From Delphinus delphis (lineage: Eukaryota; Chordata; Mammalia; Artiodactyla; Delphinidae), in NCBI RefSeq assembly GCF_949987515.2, contig NC_082698.1, positions 30,222,070 to 30,286,069 of the forward strand: DNA of 64,000 nt, written 5' to 3'. Below the pieces are notes generated by a model. The model saw only the letters and a program-made list of their open reading frames with translations, was not told the DNA's origin and did not search any database. Positions within the stretch are counted from its first letter, which is position 1, and every line of letters starts with the position of its first letter. Positions 1 to 10,400 of the stretch are shown here, in pieces. The position numbers were made by a program, and so were the translations under genes.

Positions 1-60
1 AACCCGTGTCCCCTGCATTGGCAGGAGGGTTCTTAACCACTGCACCACCAGGGAAGTCCA
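1..60 (-). repeat. tRNA-derived CHR-type SINE, cut by window edge
   Basis: The first 60 bases are the head of a cetartiodactyl tRNA-derived SINE read in reverse, ending in CACCACCAGGGAAGTCC. The rest of the element lies before the window. Confidence 0.85.
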
Positions 61-1009
61 AGATTGACTTTATGGGAATCAGGATGCCAGGTAGTGGTGA
101 TCACACTGTCTCTCCTTACCCAGACTCCCTTCTGCCAGCCATGGACACCTGCTGTCAGGTGGGAAGAAAGGGTGGACTCTACCTTGGAGACAGTTCTCCC
201 TTTGAGCAAGAGTGCATCTGCCATGCGCAGACACCAGTCCTCTCTACACCAGAAGGGAAACACACTTTCTCTTTAGTACACCTGGCCATTCACTCATGCC
301 CCTGTGCCAGGCACGGTGCTAAGCATTTGGCACGTGTGATCTCATTTCAGCCTCCAAACAGCAGCCCCATTTTCAGATGAGGAAGCTGTGGCTTAGAAAG
401 GTCAGCTGCCTGCCCCCAGGCACACCTAGGATGCGGTTCCAAATGCAAGCTTGCCTAAGCCCAAAGCCGGATTGTTGACACAGTTCCAGCAATTAGGAAA
501 ATGCTCTGGAGCAGCTGCAACTCCACTGCCTGGGTCATGATGGGCTGCCCAGGGTGACAAAGCCCTTCTCCCCCCACCAGAGCTTGAGCCCGAAGTCAAA
601 CATCCAAACCATCGCTTCCTCTTTGTTTAGGGCAAGAGGCTGAGCATCAACTTCCGTTTCCTCCTGCCTAGTGTCATAACAGATTACAGCCCCAATGACC
701 TAAAAAAGGCCTTCCTGCTGGCCCTGGGCTCAGTGCTTTGGACGCAGAAGCCCTGTTCCTTCCACATGAGCCTCAAAGAGGCTTTTAAGAGCAGTGGCTA
801 CAGGGGGTGCTCCTTGGTTAAGAGTTGGATCTCCCAGCTTTTGCCCATTGATCGCCTGTGTGACCTTAGGGGTGTCACTCAACTCTTTGGAACCATGTTT
901 CCCCATCTGTGAAGTGAGGACACGTGCTCTGTCCTCCTCACTTAGATAGTAGCTGAGAAGCTGTTTTGTTACTCAAGAAGAGTGTTTTGCATTATAGTAA
1001 TGAGCTCAC

Positions 1010-1240
1010 ATTTATTGCCTTCTCATTATGTGCAAGGCAGTGTTAAGCACTTTTACATGTGTTACCTTATTTAGTTCTCATAAACCCTATGGGCAGGGTA
1101 GGCATTCTTATCTCCATTTTACAGATGAGGAAAACTGAGGCTCAGAGAGTAAGGTGACTTGCTCAAGGTCAGACAGCAAGTGGTAGTACTTGAATTCTAA
1201 CCCTGAGGGTCTGACTACAGGACCCATCCTAGAAACGTTA
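1010..1240 (-). repeat. MIR SINE (antisense)
   Basis: Reads as the reverse complement of MIR: CATTTATTG, then GTGCAAGGCAGTG, then TTTTACAGATGAGGAAA with GAGGCTCAGAGAG. It is ancient and diverged. Confidence 0.8.
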
Positions 1241-1774
1241 TTAGCCATGTATATGTGGCTAGTCATGGAGATGGCTAATGCCTCTGGGTGGAAGACATTG
1301 CTGGAATTCAGGGTTGAGGTAGTTAGTCCTTCACCAAAAAGGTGAACCCTGGGGTGCAGGGTGGGAAAGAGTGTGCTCAGGCCATCTGGATGCCTCTTGT
1401 CCCCTCTCCTGGCACCACATGTCTTCTTGAGGAGGCCCTGAGCAGATGCCTCAGGGTGGAGGGCCGACAGGGAGGCTGTGGACCTCCAGTGCTCATTCTA
1501 GATTGATGGTTCATCCAGGGGCTGTATCCAGTCATGACGCAGACTCGGTTTGCAGGCCCGCAGTGTCTGCTGTCTAGGAAAAGGATAGGAAGGCTGCCAC
1601 TACCCTGGGCCTTTTCATCTCCGCATCTGATTTGCAAAACCCCAGCGGCTCAGCCATTATTGCTATTTGCAGCTGTCTCTGGTAGGGTTTTGGCTTTAAC
1701 TGCTTGTTTGCAGAGCTCCCTCTGGTGGCAAAAGTGCACCATGGCACCCTTTACAAGGTACCACTAACAACATT

Positions 1775-1995
1775 TACGGAGCTGTACGCATTTTGACAAA
1801 CATACCTTTCGCATTGAAACCACAGAGAGAGTAGCCCAGTGGGTTCAGTAGTATTATTACCACTTTACGGAATATGAAATGCAGACTCAGAGAGGTTAAA
1901 TCCTTGCTCCGTGTCACGTGGAACGTAAGTCCAGACTCGAACCCAACACTTAACGTCTGTCTTCTCTCAAGTAACTGTCTCCACAACTAGGCCTC
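1775..1995 (-). repeat. MIR SINE (antisense), diverged
   Basis: Contains the reverse MIR phrases GACTCAGAGAGGTTAA and CTCGAACCCA, but is more diverged than the copy at 1010. Confidence 0.6.
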
Positions 1996-3263
1996 TGGTT
2001 GCGAGCACCGGCTTGCTTCAATAGTTTCCAGACTTGTCTTCCTCTTCCTCCTCAGGCCACCAGTTCCTTTTTCTCACACTTACAATCCAGCTCTCAGCCT
2101 GTGTCCCGGAATGGGGCCCGATGGGAGGAGGTGGTGGTCACCTGTGCAGCTGAGTCAATGCTCAAATGCCTTCGCTGCCTTTGCTGTAGTGACGCTTTCT
2201 CATGTTAACAGTCTGGATGCTCCCTCTGCTCTGTGTGCAAGGACGACTTTTTATTTGTAGTAAACCAGTGAAGACTAATATATACACAGAAAAGTGCACA
2301 AATTATAAGTGTACAGCTCAATGAGCTATCACGCAGTGAATACATCCATGTAAACTCCCTTCTGATAAAAAATTAGAATATTACCACTGTGCCCACTCTC
2401 AACTGTTACCACCATGAAAAGTGCTATCCTGATTTCTAATACTGTAGATTAGTTATGGCTGGTTTCGAGCTTCAGGTGAGCCAGTGTGGCTGGTGAGGCC
2501 CCTGGATCATAGCTAGTGCCTTCTTGCTTTGTCTTCACATGGTGGAAAGGGCTAGGCGTCTCTTTCATAAGGCACCAATTCCTTTCATGAGGGTCCACCC
2601 TCACGACTTAAACACCTCTCAAAACTCCATCTCCTAATACCATCATCTATGGGGGTTAAGATTTTAACATTTGAATTTGGGGGTGATGCAAACCGTCATT
2701 TCATCATTTTGTAACAAGGCGGAAAATTCACACTGTATCAAGTGAAGGAAGCAGAATGCAAAATCTTTGTCAGCTTCTGGTTCATTTACAAGATGTACTC
2801 ATTGAAGTGTCTTACTCAGTGAGAGCTAAAAAAAAATGTTTGTAAAATGAATGTTTAAAGCCTAATCAGCCAAAAGCCCCAGGATCAAGCCTTAGTCTGA
2901 CAAAATCATATTTACTGACTTGAATTGAGGGAGGGAATTCTGGAGGAATCTTGGAGTGCTGCTCTGCAAGAGAGGGGAGGGAAGCTCTTTTGTAAAGTTT
3001 GGGCTCTGGCTAAAGGATTCTGGGGAGTGTCTCAGGGGAGTGGGAATCTGGATTGCTTTCTGGTTCTGAAGTGGAATTAGGAGAAGAGGATATTAAGTAG
3101 GTGGAATTGAGTGCTGTCATGAGGCAAGGGTGGTTTAGCAAGTGGGTATCCACAGTAATAAATGAAAATAGCTAAGCGGGTTTAGACCATCACTGCCTGC
3201 TTTTTTCTCTTTCCAGCCCAAACTAGTCTTCACTCCTCAGGTCTGGCCAGGTTTTAACTCTTT

Positions 3264-3767
3264 TTTTTTTTTTTTAATTGAAGTATAGGTGATTTACAAT
3301 GTTGTGCCAATCTTTCAAAATGATTCAGTTATACACATACATACTTTTTTTAAAATTAATTAATTAGGCTGCATTGGGTCTTCGTTGCTGCACGTGGGCT
3401 TTCTCTAGTTGGCAGCGAGTGGGGGCTACTCTTTGTTGCGGTGCGTGGGCTTCTCATCGCGGTGGCTTCTCTTGTTGCGGAGCACGGGCTCTAGGCACGC
3501 AGGCTTCAGTAGCTGTGGCACACGGGCTCAGTAGTTGCGGCTCATAGGCTCTAGAGCACAGGCTCACTAGTTGCGGTGCATGGGCTTAGTTGCTCTGCGG
3601 CATGTGGGATCTTCCCGGACCAGGGCTCGAACCCGTGTCCCCTGAATTGGCAGGTGGATTCTTAACCACTGTGCCACCAAGGAAGTCCCCATTTTTAAAA
3701 AAATATTCTTTTCCATTTTGGTTTTTCCAAGGAGATTGGATATAGTTCCCTGTGCTATACAGTAGGA
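3264..3767 (-). repeat. L1 3' fragment (antisense) with nested SINE
   Basis: Antisense L1 3' sequence (TTGAAGTATAGGTGATTTAC, and later TAGTTCCCTGTGCTATACAG) with the poly-A tail seen as poly-T at the left. It is flanked by the target duplication TTAACTCTTT at 3254-3263 and 3768-3777. It is split by a SINE at about 3345-3690. Confidence 0.85.
3345..3690 (-). repeat. Long CHR-type SINE nested in L1
   Basis: Full-length long-type SINE in reverse. The AT-rich tail is at the left and the tRNA-like head ends in GCCACCAAGGAAGTCC. It splits the L1 at 3264-3767, so it is the younger insertion. Confidence 0.85.
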
Positions 3768-3892
3768 TTAACTCTTTCAAATAAATTTGTTTCTACGCTT
3801 AAGTTTTGAAATTAGATTTTTTTCAAATAATATAAATGTACGTTTGTTTTTTAACCTGCAAAGGAATTCCAGTTTTATAAGACTCACTCCTG

Positions 3893-4048
3893 GGTGGGAT
3901 AAGAAGAGTGGGAGGGAGACGCAAGAGGGAGGAGATATGGGGGATATACGTATATGTATAGCTGATTCACTTTATTATAAAGCAGAAACGAACACACCAT
4001 TGTAAAGTAATTATACTCCAATAAAGATGTTAAAAAAAAAAAAAAAAA
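3893..4048 (+). repeat. 5'-truncated L1 3' end beside the RRP12 promoter
   Basis: The last roughly 150 bp of a cetartiodactyl L1, ending in CTCCAATAAAGATGTT and a poly-A of about 17. The target duplication is AAGACTCACTCCTG at 3879-3892 and AAGACACTCCTG at 4047-4058. It lies less than 300 bp from the RRP12 start codon and brings an AATAAA in gene-sense orientation. Confidence 0.88.
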
Positions 4049-4189
4049 GACACTCCTGCGGCCAAGAACCCTAGCCCTGGAATAAGAGCCCCAGCGACTC
4101 CCTAACACCAGCACTTCTTCCCTAGGAACTGATCTCCTCGGAGCCCCTCCCAGATCGGAGCCTGGAGAATACGTGAACCGGATGTTGAC

Positions 4190-4333
4190 TCTTTTGCCAT
4201 GGTAACGGACATGAATACGGAAGTTACGCCAGAGGAAGAGGAAGTGGAGCGGGCTGCGAACCCACGTGGGTCCTGCGTGTGCTTCTAGGTCCTTGGAACC
4301 CGGTCCTTTAAGCTCACCCCCGGCTTAGTAGAC
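4190..4333 (+). promoter_or_regulatory. RRP12: RRP12 promoter and 5'UTR (TSS not resolved)
   Basis: GC-rich sequence before the start codon carries several recognisable motifs: an RFX X-box-like TTGCCATGGTAAC (4194-4206), ETS-type ACGGAAGT (4217-4224) and AGGAAGTG (4239-4246), and the palindromic E-box CCCACGTGGG (4261-4270). There is no TATA box, which fits a CpG-island housekeeping gene. E-boxes of this kind are typical MYC/MAX or USF sites. Binding here is inferred. Confidence 0.6.
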
Positions 4334-4472
4334 ATGGGTCGTTCGGGGAAGTTGCCCTCCGGGGTCTCGGCCAAGTTGAAACGCTGGAAGAAAGGCCACA
4401 GCAGCGACAGCAACCCGGCCATCTCCCGCCACCGCCAGGCCGCCCGCAGCCGCTTCTTCAGCCGGCCCTCAG
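4334..4472 (+). CDS. RRP12: RRP12 coding exon 1
   Basis: Residues 1-46 plus one base; donor CTCAG|GTAGCA. Encodes the basic start [20 protein letters not shown], which probably includes nuclear-localisation character. Confidence 0.95.
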
Positions 4473-7400
4473 GTAGCAGGGTCGCGACCCAAGCGCCGCC
4501 TGCGGCGGTGTTCTGGGTGGGCCTGGGTCTCAATGGATTTCAGCCTCTCTGCAGGCCGTGGGGCCCAAGCATCGGACCTTTCGCCTCCTAAAATGTCCGA
4601 TCTGGAGCCTGTTGTAAAGGTCCACCCTTCCCATTTAAGAGATGCAGAAACTGACTCCACAGGAGGGAGATGACTTGGCTAGGGTACCACGAGTATCAGT
4701 CAGTACTCACGCCTGTAGTTAACCGTGGTGGCGCTTTACAAAGCGCTTTCACCCTCATCTCTTTCCCAGGCCCCTCACTGCAGCCCCCACCCGACTCCCA
4801 CCGGGTTCCCTTTCTGAATCTGATAAGTTCTAGGTGTACAGTGGACTGCTGAGGCAGACCGCGTTCAGAATTTAGCCTCACTGGTTGGGGGCCTGGACTC
4901 CGCCTGTTTGTTTCCTAGGGGTAGTTCTTGTTCTCTTAGCCAAAAGGAGGTTCGGGTAAGAATTGGGGGCCTTACCCTTTGCCTCCGGTTCTCAGGAAAG
5001 AGCGACTTGACAGTTGATGCGGTAAAGTTGCATAATGAGCTGCAGTCAGGATCCCTGCGTCTGGGTAAAAGCGAAGCCCCTGAGACTGCCATGGAAGAGG
5101 AAGAGGTGGGACCAGCTCTCACCGAGAAGTCTTCGGGCACCTTCCTGAGCGGCCTCTCCGACTGCACAAACGTCACTTTCAGCAAAGTGCAGCGCTTCTG
5201 GGAGTCCAGCTCGGCTGCCCACAAGGAGGTAGGGGGGACTCTCAGGACAGCCGGAGGCTAGTGAGGGGAGGCCAGCTGACTGCTGTCCGGTGACAACAGG
5301 TGGAATCTCTGGATGATGTGTCACCCCTCCTACCCTTTGTGTCTGCTGCTTATTACCCCTCCTAGGGCAGGTTCCACTTTCTGCTTTTTCTAAGAACATC
5401 TTCCTGGCTCAAGTGTGAAGTCCCTCAGGGTATTTTCCTGACAGTTTTCAAATGTCCAAAACATTTTTTGCAAACATTTATCTCTTCAACTATACTTAAC
5501 ACAGGCCTTTTTATATATTGATAGAATGTTTTCAGGAAACATTTGTTGAGTAAATTAATACTGAATAACAGTGGTTAAAAAATGTTTTATCTAACAAGAC
5601 CTAAATGTTATTTACCTTTTTTAGTTTATAAATTATATATACATATATTTTCATTGTTTAAATGAAAAAATGTCAAAACTATAAATGATAACAAAGTGAG
5701 GTGAGTAGAATAAAATATGAAAGTTGTTCTCCCAGCTTAACTCCTTTGTGGTAGTTACTGTTAACAGTAACAGTACTTTTCTAGACCAAAGCTGTCGAAA
5801 AGAGATGTAATGTGAGGCACATACATAATTTAAAATTTTCTAGTAGCTATGTTAAATAAAAGTAAAAAACATGCAAGTGAAATTAACCTTAATTTTATAT
5901 ATCTCATTTAACCTGGTATACCCAAAATATTGTTGTTTCAACTTATAATCAATATTTTTAAAAGTGAGGTGTTTTTGCATTATTTTTATCGTACTAAGTC
6001 TTCAAAATCTAGTCTGACACCTCCATTTGGAGGCTAAATCTTCATTGGCAATACTTGATTTGTATTTAAAGTTCATAAAACTTACAGTTGCAAAAGTAGA
6101 TTCATATACCCAAGTAGTTCTAAATCTGTTTCCCAATAACTGGATAAAGTATTTGTTTTTAAATATAAATAATTTACAAATTTTAAGATGCAGTTCCTCA
6201 GTCACACTAGCCACATCTCAAGTGCTCAGTGGCCTCTTGTCAAATTACCGTTGTAGACTTTTTTACCCACATTTTGTTTAGGTTTACTGAAATGCCATTA
6301 TATTTTATATATACTATTCTACAACTTTTTTCGCCACTGATCAGTGTTTCTGAGTTAATCTATGTAGTTGTTCACCATTATTTTCAATAGTTACATAGTG
6401 TTTGAATTTGTCATTATTATACAGTGAGTACATTATTAATCCCTTGTTGATGGCTGCTTTATTGTTCCAATTGGTTGCGGCAGTGAACACTTGTGCTTGA
6501 ATGTTTACACATTTGTGCAGGTGTTTCCATATATAAGGGGTAGAGCCTTAGAGGTGGGTTTTGGGCAGATGTGTGAGTTTTCCTGTTGCTGGGCCCCGTG
6601 TGTGTTCCCCTGGCTCTGCTCTGGCTGCTGCTCATCTTGTCTGCTCTGGGCTTTATCAGGAGAATAATTTGTGAAGGAGGAAGGAGAAGAGGCTACCCTG
6701 CGGTGGGGTTTGATCGGAAATAGATGTCATAGGTACCTTCTCCCTCATGTGCAGATCTGTGCTGTCTTGGCTGCTGTCACCGAGGTGATACGCTCCCAGG
6801 GTGGGAAGGAGACAGAGACTGAGTACTTTGCTGCCCTGGTGAGTGGGTGTGACTTGCAGGTGGGCGGGCTTTCGGAGTAGCATGTTATTCAGGCTATAAG
6901 GAGAAGGCAGGGGCCCCTGCATGCGGGGGTAGAGAAGGACAACCTTAAACAGGTGAAAGCGCTTCAGTTATTCTCAGGTGGCTTGGTAAGCCTGGTGGGA
7001 TTTGCTACATTATTCTTGTAAAACAAAATCCACTACTCTCGTTTATTTTTTTCTCCTAATCCATGAAACTGAGTTACGCCCAGGGGATTCTCTAGTAAAA
7101 TTGTTTTCAAAGTGTAGTCTGGGGGTTCCCAAGACCCTTTTGGGGGTTGGTTAAGTCAAAATTATTTCCATAATAATGCTAAATCATCATTTACCTTTTT
7201 CACTCCCATGACCGTACCCCGGAGTTTCCAGAAGTTACGTGATGTCTGATGACATTTTGACAGCTCATAGAATTGTGCTTGCACATTTGTGTGTTTTAAA
7301 AAATTCTCAGTTTTAATTTTTAATATGATAAATATCAATAGATATAACTTTTGTAAACCAAATCTCTTTGGGCAAATCCTCAATACTTTTTAAGGGTGTA

Positions 7401-10400
7401 AAAGTGTGAGAACCACTGCTGTGGAACAGGGGCCAGCAAACTATATAGCCCATGGGCATAATCTGACTCGTGGCCTGTTTTTGTATAGCCCTAGGACTGG
7501 GAATGGTTTTTACATTTTTACAAGATAGTTAAAATACACAAAGAAGAATACGCAGCAGAGACCATATGTGGCTGCAAAGTCTAAAGTATTTATTATCCGG
7601 CTCTTCACAGAAAAAGCTTCCTAACCTCTGCTCTAGACTAATGAAGCAGATAGCACTATATGGTTTTCATAATGTGTCAGGCAGTGTTCTAAATGTCTGA
7701 TATATATTAATTCAATTAAACCTCACAACAACTTATGATCCCTATTTTACAAATGAGGAAACTGAGTCACAGAAAAGTTAAGTTGCTAGTCCAAAGTCAC
7801 AGTGGTGGAGCTGGGATTTGAACCTCTGACACCAGCGTTCTTGGTCATAACCGTCCTGCTGGGCACACGGTGCCCGCATACCCCATTTGCCCAGCGTGAC
7901 ACATTTCCCATTCACACCCCATGGTCTGGCCTCAGATGACAACAATGGAAGCGGTGGAGTCCACGGAGTCTCTGGCCGCTGTTGCTTACCTGCTGAACCT
8001 CGTCCTGAAGCGGTGAGTCCTGGCTCCTTATAGGGGGAAGAAGGGAGTGGGGGTGGAAGGGAGGAAGAGGACCAGGGAATTATTAAAAGGAACAAAAAGA
8101 TGCTAAGTATCAGGTGGCATTCTACTGGCTCAGCCTCCGGGGTGGCCTGGGATGTTACAGGACAGAGTGTGAGTGCTGGGGCCTGGGCAGGGGCAGCCCT
8201 GTGCAGCGAGTGGGGCAGGAGGTAAGGGTGGAGTGTTGAGCCACGATGTCTGGGCATCTGCAGCCAGGGGGCAGGTGGGGAGAGGACTTGGGGGAGTTTA
8301 TAAGGGCCCAGCTGGTGGGTAGTGGAGAGCGGGTTGTGGAGAAGGTGGGGCAGGCAGGGAGCTCAGGTGCCATGGAAACGCACTGAACTGGGTGTCAGAA
8401 AGGGTGGGCTCGCGGAGTGACTGGGCCAGCGCTGCCCCGCTCTGTCCAGCTTCTCCTGCAGACCAGCTGCTCTCAGAGGCCCCTCTAGTCTTCTGACCTT
8501 CTTTCTTCTCTCCCTGTAGCGTGCCCAGCCCTGTGCTCATTAAGAAGTTCTCTGATACCTCCAAAGCCTTCATGGATATCATGTCAGCCCAGGCCAGCAG
8601 TGGCTCCACCTCTGCCCTCCGATGGGTCAGTGTTTGGGTCTCGGTGTCCCCCTGCCGTCTTCCAGAGCCCATCTGATTTGGCTACAGCTTGGACACTCCC
8701 TGGGAGGGGTATAGGCACCCTGTGGACCCTCAGAAAGCCCTTTGGCATTTTCTGGAGTTGGTGAGAAGCCAGGCTCTTTCCCACCTGGTTGAAGCAGGTG
8801 GAGCTGAGAGACTGCCTCTCCTCTGAAGGTCCTCTCCTGCCTGGCCACCCTTCTGCGGAAGCAGGACCTGGAGGCCTGGAGCTACCCCGTGACCCTGCAG
8901 GTGTACCATGGGCTGCTGAGCTTCACTGTGCACCCCAAGCCCAAGGTGAGGCCATGGGGCACCAGGACGTGGGAGGGGGCAGCCACTCTAGTAACCGGGC
9001 TGGGCCTGGCCTGCTGAGTGGACTGGGGAGGTCGCCCTGAGCGCTGGGCTCTTGTGCAGAGGTTCTCCTCCTGCCTGAAGCCCTATCTGCTAGCTTCTCC
9101 TACAGGAGGGAGGGTCACAGTCAGGCCCATTTGAGTCTCTGCTGCCTCATTGGTCAGTGACGTGTTTAGTTACAGTGGCAGGAGAGTGGGCTGGAGAGGG
9201 GCTTTGAGTCACACACACCTGAGTTGAATACTGGACTCACTGGTTGTGCTGTGACCTTGGGCAAGTTACTTAACCTCTCTGAGTCTTGGTTTCCAAGCTG
9301 TAAAATAGGGATGATAATAACAACTTGGCTGCAAGGTCACGGTGACACTCTGGTGCTCCCCACAGGCCTGCTGCAGGTCCTGGCTTGTAGTAGGTGCCCA
9401 GTAAGTTGTGCTTGGCCACTCTGCTTCCTCCTGAAATTTAGGGCCGGGACGTGTAACAGTCGTAAGAGTCACTCCCTGTGCTAAGTGCTCTGATCCCAGG
9501 CAGGCTCATGCCTCCTTCCCTGTGTATCCCTCCAGTGGTTCCCTCACTTGCTTCAGGTCTCTGCTGAAACGTCATGTCACTGAAGTGACACTTTCCTGAT
9601 CGCCATATAAAAAGTAACAGCCCCTGTTTTATTGTCTGCAAAGTACTTTTACCTTCTGGTGTACATTTCTTTATTTCCTACCTCCCAATGAGTTGTTGGT
9701 TCACTGCTGAACTGGCGGACACTGCATATTGCTGGATGATTGCATGAATGAAGGAATCCGTGTTGTAAAGGTGAGATACTGAAGCTCAGAGACTAAGTGG
9801 TCTGGTTTGCTCAAGGCCAGTTGGTGAGTTAGCAGAAGAGCAGGAATGGAAAGCGAGGTCTGTCTTACTCGGCAGCCCAGGAGTCCACACACACGCAGCC
9901 CCAGGTGTGTCCTTGGTCCTGTAGGAGGTGTGCGATCAATGCTTACTACTGGTGGTCATGAGAACCACACACACTGCTGGTTGAACACTGACCCGGCCCT
10001 GTCCCCCTTCCTTGTCCCTCAGATCCGGAAGGCTGCCCAGCATGGAGTGTGCTCCGTCCTCAAGGGCAGTGAATTCATGTTTGGTGAAAAGGCCCCTGCC
10101 CATCACCCTGCTGCCATGTCCACTGCCAAGTTCTGCATCCAGGAGATCGAGAAGTCTGGAGGTGGGGAAGCGCAGTTGAGAGTGGGCAGCGGGGGGCAGG
10201 GCCTGCTGCAGAGAGTGGGCTGGAGTCTCAGCTGCCCTCTGTCCACCAGGCTCCAAGGAGGCCACCACCACGCTGCACATGCTGACCCTGCTGAAGGACC
10301 TGCTGCCCTGCTTCCCGGACAGCCTGGTGAAGAGCTGCAGTGAGACTCTTCTCCGGGTCATGACTTTGAGCCACGTGGTAAGCTCGGGCCCCGGCGCGTG

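Larger units (their letters stand above)
61..3253. other. Intergenic region upstream of RRP12
   Basis: No convincing coding region; the open frames here are short and unlike known proteins. It contains antisense MIR elements (about 295-475, 1010-1240 and 1775-1995), an old sequence at about 2220-2440 resembling an antisense L1 3' region, and an ancient unassigned repeat at about 2440-2720. The remainder is unique sequence. In other mammals PGAM1 lies further upstream on the opposite strand; nothing of it is visible here. Confidence 0.6.
4190..4630. other. CpG-rich island over RRP12 exon 1
   Basis: CpG density is visibly higher than in the flanks, through exon 1 and the start of intron 1, including a GCGCCGCCTGCGGCGG run at about 4493. 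It marks the promoter of a broadly expressed gene. Confidence 0.6.

Noticed and set aside
1..4200. Possible exons of PGAM1 upstream of RRP12
   Set aside because: No PGAM1-like peptide is found; in other mammals that gene lies further away.
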